36,388 nt of DNA from Candidatus Hydrogenedentota bacterium (GTDB taxonomy: Bacteria > Hydrogenedentota > Hydrogenedentia > Hydrogenedentales > SLHB01): positions 1 through 36,388 of the forward strand of contig JAIBAQ010000045.1 of the NCBI GenBank assembly GCA_019695095.1. Direction: 5' to 3'. How positions within the stretch are numbered: position 1 is the first letter of the stretch; each line of letters opens with the position of its first letter. The notes beneath the pieces were generated by a model. That model worked only from the letters and a program-made list of their open reading frames with translations. It searched no databases and was not told where the DNA came from. The translations under genes were made by a program, and so were the position numbers. This document shows positions 16,046 through 23,774 of the stretch, piece by piece.

Positions 16046-16078
16046 ATGGACAGGATTCACATGATGAACAAGATGGGA
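16046..16078 (+). repeat. Dispersed repeat relative D (partial)
   Basis: Units AGGATTCAC, ATGATGAAC and AAGATGGGA keep the 9-nt period of copies A-C, but the left half of the element is absent. Confidence 0.45.
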
Positions 16079-16551
16079 ATTGGACAACGCGACTCGTCCC
16101 TTCCTAACCGAGTGCAACGAACCCGCGCATATCTATAGGAGGCAACACTTGAAGAAAGACAAATTTCACTCCAGAGAAACACGGCTCTCTTCCTTCCATG
16201 TATCTTCTCCGGCAAGCACAACGGGTACTCGACGTTGTGCTGAAAGGCTCGGGCAACACCCCGCTCCCTGCGCCTCCGCGGCTCTGCGGGAAAGTCTCTT
16301 CTTCCGGGACACCCCCTTGAATCGTCAAATCCGTTTAGGGGTACACCCCCAGCGGAGACCGTCCGGTCTGGTCCGCCCGGCTGCCGAAAAGTGTGTCGGC
16401 GGAGGCCGGGCACTACCAAATACGTAATGCCTTTATCGGGGTTCATCGGTGGTTGAATGCTCCGTCCTCGAACCTTGCCTACCTCACGGTGTCTCAGTGG
16501 GTGTGCAAGTAACCCGGTGCGGGCGGAAGCCCGAGCGTGGAGGATACCGTT

Positions 16552-19128
16552 ATGAATCGGAAGATGCGTTGGTTGGCCGGCTTAGCGGCGATAGTGACCG
16601 TGATGGCAGGCGTGGCGTGGGCCGAACCGCAGCCTATTCTCCCTGGCGGCTGCGTGGTGGTGTATGACAAGGAGAACAAGCCCCAGGGTGAGTGTCCGTT
16701 GGAGCATACGGACGTGTCGGTGGACATTTCGGGGTTTCTGGCGCGGGTCACGCTGACGCAGCGGTTCGGCAATCCGTTCAAAGAGCCCATCGAGGCGGTG
16801 TACACGTTCCCGATGTCGGAGCGGGGCGCGGTGGACACCATGACGATGGCAATCGGCAAGCGGTTCATTCGTGGCGTGGTGAAAGAGCGGGAAGAGGCGC
16901 GGCAGATCTATGAGAAGGCGCGTAACGAAGGCAAGGCGGCAAGTCTGCTGGACCAGGAGCGTCCGAACATCTTCACGCAGTCGGTGGCGAACATCCTGCC
17001 GGGCGACACGATCACGATTACGATTTCGTACGTGGAGTATTTGAAGTACGAGGATGGCGAGTACGAGTTCAGCTTTCCAATGGTCGTCGGGCCGAGGTAC
17101 ATCCCCGGCAATCCGACCACTCCGGGACCGAACGCCATCGTGCCGGACGTAAATACGGGGTTGCGGCCGGGTCCGGCGAGCACGGATCAGGTGCCGGATT
17201 CGAGCCGGGTCACGCCGCCGGTCACGCCCGAAGGCACGCGCGCGGGGCACGACATTTCGCTGGAAGTGCACATCGACCCGGGATTCCCGATTCGGGAATT
17301 GGAATCGAAGCTGCACGAGATCGAGGTCCAACCGAATGGCACTACCACCGTGGTCCGGTTGAAGGATAAGAAGGAAATCCCCAACCGTGACTTCATCCTC
17401 CGGTATGCCGTGGCGGGTGAGGGAATCGGCGACGCGGTCCTCACCCACCACGGTGACAAAGGCGGGTTTGTCACGCTGATACTGCAACCGCCGGACCGGG
17501 TGGCTCCCGAAACCGTGACGCCGAAGGAGATGATCTTCGTCATCGACAAGAGCGGGTCCATGAGCGGGTTCCCCATCGAGAAGGCAAAGGAGACGATGAA
17601 GCTGTGCGTCGAGGGGATGAACCCCGACGATACGTTCAACCTGGTGTGCTTCTCGGGCGGGCTGGGCTATTGCTTCGAACGGCCCGTGGCGAATACGGCG
17701 GAGAACCGGCGTAAGGCGTTGGAGTACCTCAAGAACCTGGACGGCGGTGGCGGCACGGAAATGATGCAGGCGATCAACGCTGCCCTCGGCGGACAGGACG
17801 ACCCGAAACGGTTGCGCGTGGTGTGCTTCATGACGGACGGGTTCATTGGCAACGACATGGCGATCATTGACGCGATCCAGAAGAACGTGAAGACCGCGCG
17901 GGTGTTCGCGTTTGGGATCGGGAATTCGGTCAACCGCTTCCTCATTGAGGGCATGGCCCGCGCGGGACGCGGCGCGTCGGAGATCGTCACGCTGGAGTCT
18001 CAGGGAGACGACGCGGCGAAGCGGTTCCATGAGCGGATTCAGAGCCCGGTGTTGACGGACATAACCGTCGACCTTGGCGGGCTGGGCATCCATGGCATGT
18101 TGCCCGCTCCGAACGCAATTCCGGACCTCTTCTCTGCGCGGCCGTTGATCCTGACGGGACGGTTCGACGGGGCAGCGAACGGAAAGATCACCGTTCGTGG
18201 GCAGACGGCCAATGGCCCATTCGAGCGGACCATTGACGTCGACCTGCCCGGCGATCAGTCTGAACATGACGTGCTCGCCACGCTGTGGGCGCGGGAGCAG
18301 GTGGAGTCGATTATGAATCAGAATTGGCTCGGCGCGCAGTTGGGTAACCCAGACAAAGATGTGAAGGGCGCGATCACCCAGCTTGGCATCGAGTTTGGTC
18401 TTGTGACGCAATACACAAGCTTTGTTGCAGTCGAAGAACGCGTTGTTACCGAAGGTGGCAAGCCCAAGACCGTCCAGGTGCCGGTCGAGATGCCGGACGG
18501 TGTGAGCTACGAGGGAATCTTCGGGAAGGAAGGCGATAGCGGCAGCTTGGCGGCGGGAACACAGCTCATGTCCCTTGGCATTACCGCCGGGAGACCAGCC
18601 GCTGCCCCGGCGTCTCCGGTGCCGACGAAAGCCGGAGCCGCAGGCGAATATGACTACGCCAGGGGCGGGGGATCCGCGTCTGGGCGCCGGGGAGGAGAAT
18701 CGCCATCCACGCAGGCAGAACCGGCACCGATGCCTTCCGTACCCGAGCTGGAAACCAAAGACCGCATGAATATAGAGAACCTCCCGGAGAGTGAATCAAA
18801 GAAACCGCAGTCGACTGCTCAGGACGCGCCTGCGACGGATAAGAAGGGCTCGCCCAAGCTGGATGCCGCGCTTCAAGGTTTGGCCGAGAAGGTCAAAAAC
18901 GGTTCGTACGAGAGCGGCAAGGTGAAGGTCACCAATGGGCTGGTCCGGGTACTGGTCAATGTCAGTAGCTTCCCGGAGGGATACATGGACGAGTTGAAGA
19001 AGATTGGTGTGCGCGTGCGCACGGAGCTGCGGTCGCGGAAGGCCTTCCTGGCCGAGGTTAGGGTGGAAGATCTGGAGCGGCTGGCATCGCTGGCTTACGT
19101 GAGCCGCATAGAACCGGCGAGTTTCTAG
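16552..19128 (+). CDS. Secreted VIT-VWA domain protein
   Basis: The 858-residue protein has a signal peptide (about 1-24) and a VIT domain (~28-165, with HTDVSVDISGFLARVTLTQRF and YTFPMSERGAV). A proline-rich linker leads to a von Willebrand factor A domain whose MIDAS is DKSGS (Asp332, Ser334, Ser336) with later TDG. The region after it contains ERVVTEGGKP and MPDGVSYEGIFG, typical of inter-alpha-inhibitor-like bacterial proteins. A Gly/Ser/Ala-rich low-complexity linker (~680-760) precedes a separate ~90-residue C-terminal domain. It probably mediates metal-dependent adhesion outside the cell. GGAGG at 16539-16543 fixes the start; a GTG at 16537 is inside this site. Confidence 0.9.
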   Translation: MNRKMRWLAGLAAIVTVMAGVAWAEPQPILPGGCVVVYDKENKPQGECPLEHTDVSVDISGFLARVTLTQRFGNPFKEPIEAVYTFPMSERGAVDTMTMAIGKRFIRGVVKEREEARQIYEKARNEGKAASLLDQERPNIFTQSVANILPGDTITITISYVEYLKYEDGEYEFSFPMVVGPRYIPGNPTTPGPNAIVPDVNTGLRPGPASTDQVPDSSRVTPPVTPEGTRAGHDISLEVHIDPGFPIRELESKLHEIEVQPNGTTTVVRLKDKKEIPNRDFILRYAVAGEGIGDAVLTHHGDKGGFVTLILQPPDRVAPETVTPKEMIFVIDKSGSMSGFPIEKAKETMKLCVEGMNPDDTFNLVCFSGGLGYCFERPVANTAENRRKALEYLKNLDGGGGTEMMQAINAALGGQDDPKRLRVVCFMTDGFIGNDMAIIDAIQKNVKTARVFAFGIGNSVNRFLIEGMARAGRGASEIVTLESQGDDAAKRFHERIQSPVLTDITVDLGGLGIHGMLPAPNAIPDLFSARPLILTGRFDGAANGKITVRGQTANGPFERTIDVDLPGDQSEHDVLATLWAREQVESIMNQNWLGAQLGNPDKDVKGAITQLGIEFGLVTQYTSFVAVEERVVTEGGKPKTVQVPVEMPDGVSYEGIFGKEGDSGSLAAGTQLMSLGITAGRPAAAPASPVPTKAGAAGEYDYARGGGSASGRRGGESPSTQAEPAPMPSVPELETKDRMNIENLPESESKKPQSTAQDAPATDKKGSPKLDAALQGLAEKVKNGSYESGKVKVTNGLVRVLVNVSSFPEGYMDELKKIGVRVRTELRSRKAFLAEVRVEDLERLASLAYVSRIEPASF

Positions 19129-19192
19129 GGCGCTAACCGGCAGCGCCTAGCCTCCGGAAGACTATCCCTCTTCCGGGGGCCTTCAATTTGTA

Positions 19193-19245
19193 AGTGATGG
19201 ACGATATGGACTTAGTGGACGTAATGGACGGAGGACACAGGACGG
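19193..19245 (+). repeat. 9-bp tandem repeat array (TGGAC units)
   Basis: TGGAC starts at 19198, 19207, 19216 and 19225, an exact 9-bp period, with decayed GGAC units at 19233 and 19240. It lies between the VIT-VWA stop and the rlpA terminator. Confidence 0.65.
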
Positions 19246-19249
19246 CATG

Positions 19250-19299
19250 AAAACAACAAACACCGTCATTCGACCCGATTTCGGGGCGAATGACGGTGT
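19250..19299 (-). terminator. Rho-independent terminator of the RlpA-like gene
   Basis: Thirteen-bp perfect arms (19260-19272 and 19287-19299) enclose a smaller CCCG/CGGG stem. On the minus strand the hairpin is followed by TTTGTTGTTTT. It begins 19 nt after the rlpA stop. Confidence 0.88.
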
Positions 19300-19317
19300 C
19301 CGCGTACTGCCAGGCTT

Positions 19318-19677
19318 TTAGCCGAACGGTCCCTCGGGCGTATCGTCGCCCACCCGGTAGACCCTTACTTTTAAGGTTCCCGCTCTCGGGTGGAGCGCTC
19401 TCATCGCCGTCTTGGACAGGTCGACGATTCGTCCGCGCACGTGCGGACCACGATCTGTGATCCGGCACACAACCGATTTCCCGTTTTCGGCGACGACCAG
19501 GACCTTGGTCCCGAATTCTCCGTACGGCATTGCGCACGTGAACCCTTCGTCGCTTAGCGGGACGCCCGAGGCTGTCAGGGTACCGTTCTCTCGGACGGAG
19601 TAGAACGAGGCCACGCCATCGGCCATGGGCATAATCGGTTGTTGCACGAACATAATCAGTGCAAGAACTTCCAGCAT
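19318..19677 (-). CDS. rlpA: RlpA-like double-psi beta-barrel protein
   Basis: The 119-residue protein has an N-terminal hydrophobic export signal and a double-psi beta-barrel. GVASFYS opens the barrel, and ITDRGPHVRGRIVDLSKTAMRAL contains the conserved DRGP and RIVDLS. RlpA proteins are septal lytic transglycosylases that cut denuded peptidoglycan. This copy is short, lacks the SPOR domain that targets classical RlpA to the septum, and has no obvious lipobox. The ATG at 19677 has GGAGG 8 nt upstream; a GTG at 19686 lies within that region. Control may involve the structured leader described next. Confidence 0.87.
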   Translation of the reverse strand: MLEVLALIMFVQQPIMPMADGVASFYSVRENGTLTASGVPLSDEGFTCAMPYGEFGTKVLVVAENGKSVVCRITDRGPHVRGRIVDLSKTAMRALHPRAGTLKVRVYRVGDDTPEGPFG

Positions 19678-19889
19678 GCTTAGCACCTCCGCTGCTGGTT
19701 TCGGTTAACGGGGACCCGCCATCCCCTCACCTACCGTCTGGTAGGATACCCAGACCAGCACCCCATGTCAACTTCGTTGACGGGGGGTCGAAATCGGGCT
19801 TGCCCCGATCCAGCCTACGACTTCCGGCAGAGGCCACCCCCAACGTGTCGTGGGCTTGAGCACATACCCCCAAGGGCTGGCCAACAGCC
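19678..19889 (-). promoter_or_regulatory. Structured 5' leader of rlpA (riboswitch-like)
   Basis: On the minus strand the leader contains consecutive hairpins. In plus coordinates they are 19793-19798/19804-19809 (ATCGGG), 19767-19772/19776-19781 (GTCAAC), 19736-19741/19750-19755 (GTCTGG) and 19710-19714/19722-19726 (GGGGA). A further 5' hairpin lies at 19875-19879/19885-19889. A possible closing stem pairs 19827-19834 with 19685-19692, which contains the ribosome binding site. The architecture resembles a regulatory RNA. Cyclic di-AMP (ydaO-type) riboswitches commonly control RlpA/Rpf-type wall enzymes, but their conserved motifs are not recognised here. Confidence 0.5.
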
Positions 19890-19988
19890 AAGCTCAGTGC
19901 CGACCGTACGCTGGCCTTGGGATTGGCTGTGTGTGTATGCTTGCGCGAAGATTTGGACCATTCACTTCACTGACTGGGGTGCTCACCG

Positions 19989-20693
19989 ATGCGAATTCAC
20001 TACGTGCAGCATGTGGCATTTGAGGGACTGGGGTCTATCGAGGCTTGGGCGAAGGGAAAGGGTCACACGCTGACAGCTACGCGCCTGTTTCAGGGAGAAG
20101 CCGCGCCTCAGCCGAGCGAACTCGACTGGTTGATTGTCATGGGCGGCCCGATGGGCGTACACGACGAAGCCATGTTTTCGTGGCTTGCGGACGAGAAGCG
20201 GGCCATCGAACGGGTAATCGAAGCGGGGAAGCCGGTGCTGGGCGTCTGCCTGGGGGCGCAACTCATTGCGGACGTGCTGGGAGCGCGGGTCTATCCCAAC
20301 GCGCACAAAGAAATTGGCTGGTTTCCCATTGAGTTGACCGCGGAGGGCCAGGCTTCTCCGTACTTCGCGCACATGGCGCCCAAGTCGGAGGTATTCCATT
20401 GGCACGGAGACACGTTCGAGTTGCCCGCCGGCGCGGTCCACGCCGCCAAGAGCGAGGCCTGCCAAAACCAGGCCTTTATATATAAGGATAGCGTCGTCGC
20501 GCTTCAGTTCCACATGGAGACCACGCCGCAGAGCGCGGGAGACCTGCTCCAGCATTGCTCGGACGAACTGGTCCATGCCCCATATATCCAGTCGGCTCCG
20601 GAGATTCTGGCGGAGCCGGAGCAGTTCCAGGAGATTAACAACGCGATGACCGGTTTGTTGACGGCAATGGAAAAGAAGGCAAAGTCAGTATGA
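19989..20693 (+). CDS. Class I glutamine amidotransferase-like protein
   Basis: The 234-residue protein has the class I amidotransferase fold. VMGGPMGVHDE forms the oxyanion region, GVCLGAQL holds the nucleophile Cys, and the C-terminal FHWHGDTFELP and QFHMETTP supply the His. It resembles GMP synthase-like stand-alone amidotransferases, whose substrate is usually unknown. It overlaps the glycosidase gene by 4 nt (ATGA), so the two are translationally coupled. GGGGTG lies about 10 nt upstream of the ATG. Confidence 0.85.
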   Translation: MRIHYVQHVAFEGLGSIEAWAKGKGHTLTATRLFQGEAAPQPSELDWLIVMGGPMGVHDEAMFSWLADEKRAIERVIEAGKPVLGVCLGAQLIADVLGARVYPNAHKEIGWFPIELTAEGQASPYFAHMAPKSEVFHWHGDTFELPAGAVHAAKSEACQNQAFIYKDSVVALQFHMETTPQSAGDLLQHCSDELVHAPYIQSAPEILAEPEQFQEINNAMTGLLTAMEKKAKSV

Positions 20694-22798
20694 GAAGGAT
20701 GTCATCATCTCTCGGAATCCGGGTGCTTATCCTTGTTGCGGGCGCCAGCTATGCCCTCCAAGCGATGGCTACTGCCGCCGCACCCTCGGACGACCCGTTC
20801 GCGTTCGACCTGCGCAAACTGACCCATGAGGAAGACCATTTTGGAATCGTCAACGGACTCGTGTCGGCAGGCATAAACTATAAATCCTTGGGCGACGTGA
20901 ACGGTCTGTACTCCCCCCCTTATGTCAGTTCGGATTTCCGTCTGCGCATCTTGGTGGACGGTCAGCCAATCGCCATGGAAGGTGGTTACTGGCAGACTCA
21001 TCGTGTGGAAGCGCAGAGAGAATCCGACGGAGTGGTGTTTTCGTCGGATTCCACGCTGTTGAACGGGCGACGGGCATTGGTGGTCGCTCTGACCATCGAG
21101 CCTCGCGACGGTTCACGCGAGTTTTCGATCGAGTGTCACGTTTCCGGCACGCTTGACAGGAACACGTCGTGGGAATTCGCTCGCCCTCAGAGTCAGACGG
21201 CCACGACGCCCGAGATCGCAGACACTCTGCTGACCTTGGCTCAAGGCGATATGGCGGTAGGAGTGTTGCCCGTAGACGACGGCGCGTGGGACGCTACGGG
21301 GTCCATCTGGAAGACGACGGTGCACGCGGGCAAGAATGAGCCCGCAAGAGTCCGCTTCATCGTTACCATAGGATCAAAAGTAGAAGCGCAAAAGTCCTGC
21401 CGGGACATCTTGGGCCGGGGCGTGACTGGGGCGCTTGATGAAGCCGACAGCGAACATGCGTCTCGTGTCGACAACCTGCCACTGCCGCGTTTCTCAAGCG
21501 ACAACCAGGAACTTACGGACCTTTACAACCGCTCGCTGGTGCACGCGTTAACCAACCGGTGGGACGTGCCGGAGTTCAAGCTGAATCCCTACTACTCGAC
21601 CGGCAGCATCAAGGGCGGGTGCGTCTGCAACTACCTGTGGAATTTCGGGGAAAACTGGGAAATCATGCCCCTGTTCGACCCCGAGGCGTCCAAGACACAC
21701 ATCAAGCAATTCCTATCCATCGACCTGACCAAGCACTTCGCTTTTCTTCCGCTTACCGGCGAAGGGTTCGGTCCTTGGTATATGGTCAATCAGGAAAAGA
21801 TCCTCGGCCTTATATATTATTATGTGCTCATAACGGGTGACACGGCGTTCCTGGATGAAAAGGTCGGGGATAAAACCATTTTCGACTTGGTCTTGTACCA
21901 TGCGACGGTCCTCGACGACACCTCCAAGCCGGTGGCGCTCATCGACTACGGTCCCTCCAACAGCCACCTCGAGTTGCGGCGGCAGTACGCCTATAACCAC
22001 GTCATGCCGGATCTGAATGGGCGGCGCTACACCAATTATTGGTACGCGGCGCGTATCGGGGAGATGGCGGGCAAGCCGCAGCCGCAATTGATGGAGCGGG
22101 CGGAGCAGCTCAAGCAGGTGCTGAACGCTGAGCTCTGGGACCCTCAGGCGAAGTGGTACGCCTTCCGTAATGAGAAAGGCGAGAAAGAGCTCCGGTACAC
22201 TTGCCAGATCTTCAAGCTGTTCAACAGCGCGGTGCTCACGCCGGAGACCGAAGCGGGGCTGCTTTCCCATCTGAATACCCACGAATTCCTGGGCGAATAC
22301 GGGCTGCACAGCCTGTCCAAACTCGACCCGGCCTACGACCCCGCGGACGTGGACAACGGCGGGCCGGGGGCGTGCACGTGTTTCCCGCCGCAAATTGCCG
22401 AACGGTTGTACAAGTCGGGTCATGCTGCTGAGGCGGACGACATGATCAAGCGTATCCTGTGGTGGGGACAAAAGATGCCGTATTGGGGCGATTCAATCTA
22501 TGCCGATCGTCAGGACTACCGGAAAGACACGCCGCTGCAGTGTACGTTCGACGGTCTGACGGTCGCGCAATGCATCATTTTCGGCATGTTCGGGATTGCG
22601 CCGAATGCGGACGGCACGGTAGTCATTTCCCCGCACCGGCCGGATTATTTAAATACGCTTTCCTTGAAAGGGCTCAACTTACGCGGTCATTCGTTTTCGG
22701 TTACCGTGAAAAGCGACCACTTTGAGGTAAAGGAAGGCAAGCAGGTCACGCGGTCGCCGCTAAGCAAGCCAGTCACCCTTCCAGCGCTAACGAACTGA
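20690..22798 (+). CDS. Secreted six-hairpin glycosidase-like protein
   Basis: The 702-residue protein has a signal peptide (about 1-30), an N-terminal beta-rich domain and a C-terminal (alpha/alpha)6 toroid. The toroid has motifs typical of six-hairpin glycosidases: NLWNFGENWEIM, ALIDYGPSNS, YTNYWYAARI and a final beta-sandwich-like tail. The family contains GH63, GH78, GH37 and similar enzymes that use acidic residues in these loops; the specific family and substrate are not clear. The ATG overlaps the amidotransferase stop. An alternative ATG at 20699 exists. Confidence 0.7.
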   Translation: MRRMSSSLGIRVLILVAGASYALQAMATAAAPSDDPFAFDLRKLTHEEDHFGIVNGLVSAGINYKSLGDVNGLYSPPYVSSDFRLRILVDGQPIAMEGGYWQTHRVEAQRESDGVVFSSDSTLLNGRRALVVALTIEPRDGSREFSIECHVSGTLDRNTSWEFARPQSQTATTPEIADTLLTLAQGDMAVGVLPVDDGAWDATGSIWKTTVHAGKNEPARVRFIVTIGSKVEAQKSCRDILGRGVTGALDEADSEHASRVDNLPLPRFSSDNQELTDLYNRSLVHALTNRWDVPEFKLNPYYSTGSIKGGCVCNYLWNFGENWEIMPLFDPEASKTHIKQFLSIDLTKHFAFLPLTGEGFGPWYMVNQEKILGLIYYYVLITGDTAFLDEKVGDKTIFDLVLYHATVLDDTSKPVALIDYGPSNSHLELRRQYAYNHVMPDLNGRRYTNYWYAARIGEMAGKPQPQLMERAEQLKQVLNAELWDPQAKWYAFRNEKGEKELRYTCQIFKLFNSAVLTPETEAGLLSHLNTHEFLGEYGLHSLSKLDPAYDPADVDNGGPGACTCFPPQIAERLYKSGHAAEADDMIKRILWWGQKMPYWGDSIYADRQDYRKDTPLQCTFDGLTVAQCIIFGMFGIAPNADGTVVISPHRPDYLNTLSLKGLNLRGHSFSVTVKSDHFEVKEGKQVTRSPLSKPVTLPALTN

Positions 22799-22834
22799 AA
22801 GCACCGGGCCGCTGCCCCATGAATGTCATGCAAT

Positions 22835-22930
22835 TTGAGTTGAGCAGTAGTATTCCGCTATACTTGTGGCGCAAGGGTTTCTGGTGACCATTTTGGTCAA
22901 TAACGGATTTAGTGAAGGAGAAGTTTGCTC
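22835..22930 (+). promoter_or_regulatory. Promoter and 5'-UTR of microprotein gene 1
   Basis: TTGAGT (22835-22840), an 18-nt spacer and TATACT (22859-22864) form a sigma-70-like promoter. The UTR carries a small hairpin TGACC-5 nt-GGTCA (22885-22899) and an AAGGAGA ribosome binding site. The same arrangement recurs before microprotein 2. Confidence 0.6.
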
Positions 22931-23068
22931 ATGCGTCATATCAAGACCCTGACAAAGACATCGACACCCGCGCTCGCAGGAAGCGGCCTCAGCGGCTGCT
23001 ATGAGTACTTGTTGTCGGGTGATTTTTCGAGCTTCTGGAACTGCAAAGTGGGCGTCAAGTACGTCTAG
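22931..23068 (+). CDS. 45-residue microprotein 1 (unknown family)
   Basis: A 45-residue protein too short for usual gene calls. It shares with the next gene the N-terminal pattern MRHIKxLxKxSxPAxAG, then CxxYLLxGDxSxFxxCK, with cysteines at 23 and 38 in both. About 23 of 44 positions are identical and most other changes are conservative (T/S, L/I, E/D), supporting real coding. No known family is recognised. There is no obvious signal peptide; the N-terminus is basic. Possible roles are a peptide precursor, a small redox or metal-binding protein, or a regulator. No modification enzyme is adjacent. Confidence 0.75.
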   Translation: MRHIKTLTKTSTPALAGSGLSGCYEYLLSGDFSSFWNCKVGVKYV

Positions 23069-23189
23069 TCACCAAAGTGAGCGTTGTTCGAGGTCGCTCT
23101 GAAACTGTTGTTTTAGGGCGGCCTGTCATTTTGTCATGCGGGCGGCTGCCGGCATAACGCGCCCGTTTCTGCTGCACAATCCCTGTGGA

Positions 23190-23280
23190 TTGACTCTGCG
23201 CGAAATTTCTGAGTAGGCTTCGCGCGCAAGGAATCTGGTGACCTCAACGGTCAAAACAAATGCTGTGAAGGAGAGTGTTC
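23190..23280 (+). promoter_or_regulatory. Promoter and 5'-UTR of microprotein gene 2
   Basis: TTGACT (23190-23195), an 18-nt spacer and TAGGCT (23214-23219), with CGCAAGG following as in copy 1. The hairpin TGACC-5 nt-GGTCA (23237-23251) has the same arms and loop length as copy 1 but a different loop sequence. AAGGAGA precedes the ATG. Confidence 0.55.
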
Positions 23281-23415
23281 ATGCGTCACATCAAGAATTT
23301 GTCCAAGGTATCAATGCCAGCGATAGCAGGGCCATCGCCCAGCAGTTGTCTTGATTACCTTTTGGCGGGCGACCTGTCCACGTTCAAAGAATGCAAAGCG
23401 GACAAGAACCACTAA
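23281..23415 (+). CDS. 44-residue microprotein 2 (paralogue of microprotein 1)
   Basis: The 44-residue product matches microprotein 1 end to end without gaps. Cysteines 23 and 38, YLL (26-28), GD (30-31) and Phe35 are conserved. The C-terminal tail after CK is variable and polar (ADKNH). The promoter, UTR and gene were evidently duplicated together. A strong terminator follows, so the two genes form a self-contained unit between the glycosidase and the leucine operon. Function is not known. Confidence 0.75.
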   Translation: MRHIKNLSKVSMPAIAGPSPSSCLDYLLAGDLSTFKECKADKNH

Positions 23416-23435
23416 TCGTCAGATTGTAGCTTCCT

Positions 23436-23480
23436 CGTCGCCGTTTCGCGGGAATGCCTGCGGGACGGCGACGTCTTTTC
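23436..23480 (+). terminator. Rho-independent terminator after microprotein 2
   Basis: Arms CGTCGCCGT (23436-23444) and ACGGCGACG (23465-23473) pair perfectly. An inner GCGGG/CCTGC stem extends the hairpin, and TCTTTTC follows. Confidence 0.8.
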
Positions 23481-23527
23481 GGTGGCAATCGCCGCAGGTC
23501 CGAACGCAGCTCGGCAGACAGGTCGAT

Positions 23528-23556
23528 TTGCCAATTTGCGCCGTCTGTGCTATCAT
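23528..23556 (+). promoter_or_regulatory. Promoter of the leucine attenuator leader
   Basis: TTGCCA (23528-23533), a 17-nt spacer and TATCAT (23551-23556). The predicted transcript begins near 23563, about 17 nt before the leader peptide ATG. Confidence 0.6.
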
Positions 23557-23579
23557 TTCTGCAACTTTGGAAACGGTGT

Positions 23580-23666
23580 ATGTGTAATTCGATGCAGTTA
23601 ACGGGCTTGCTACTCCCACTCCTCCTCGTGGAGGAAGGCGGGCTCGTTGTGCCTCGAATTATCTAA
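23580..23666 (+). CDS. Leucine-rich leader peptide (leuL-like)
   Basis: The 28-residue peptide has 8 leucines, including LLL at 10-12 and LLL at 14-16, plus three Val and two Ile. The LTGLLL core recalls the enterobacterial leu leader peptide. Codons CTC-CTC-CTC form one arm of a hairpin TCCTCC/GGAGGA (23620-23625/23630-23635). A later segment (23649-23655) can pair with the left arm of the terminator (23692-23699) with one bulge, giving an antiterminator. A ribosome stalled for leucyl-tRNA would therefore favour read-through into leuA. It has no other function expected of it. Confidence 0.82.
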   Translation: MCNSMQLTGLLLPLLLVEEGGLVVPRII

Positions 23667-23691
23667 TCAATAACCGGCAACGGTTCAGATA

Positions 23692-23729
23692 GAGGCCACG
23701 GGCCCAGGCCCGTGGCCTCATTGTTTTTT
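23692..23729 (+). terminator. Attenuator terminator upstream of leuA
   Basis: A near-perfect palindrome with 13-nt arms (23692-23704 and 23707-23719, top of stem forming the loop) is followed by TTGTTTTTT (23721-23729). It lies 25 nt after the leader peptide stop and about 190 nt before leuA. Confidence 0.9.
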
Positions 23730-23774
23730 CCGGCAAGTATTTGGTTCAACCGCGCGCCAGACGGCGATGCAAGG

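Larger units (their letters stand above)
15653..16551. other. 900-bp gene-poor region with repeats
   Basis: No convincing gene is present. It holds repeat copy C (15837-15913), a shorter relative D (16046-16078), and a segment near 16262-16295 whose reverse complement (GCAGAGCCGCGGAGGCGCAG) resembles a common dispersed bacterial repeat. A GC-rich hairpin with arms GCCCGGC and GCCGGGC spans about 16376-16411. An AGGAGG-TTG reading frame (stop near 16427) runs through the repeat material and is not believed. Confidence 0.6.

Noticed and set aside
16150-16427. TTG-initiated frame with an AGGAGG site in the 900-bp gap
   Set aside because: It runs through dispersed-repeat sequence, has no homology-like features and no conserved pattern; the site is probably chance.
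16582-18411. Long antisense open frame (609 codons) opposite the VIT-VWA gene
   Set aside because: It mirrors a GC-rich real gene, has Arg/His/Val-biased composition and no domain. The same applies to long antisense frames at 859-1893, 3826-4890, 23817-24992, 26240-27436 and 32531-33391.
19678-19889. Firm assignment of the rlpA leader as a ydaO-type cyclic di-AMP riboswitch
   Set aside because: The characteristic conserved blocks of that class were not found; only the architecture and gene context fit, so it is kept as an unassigned structured leader.
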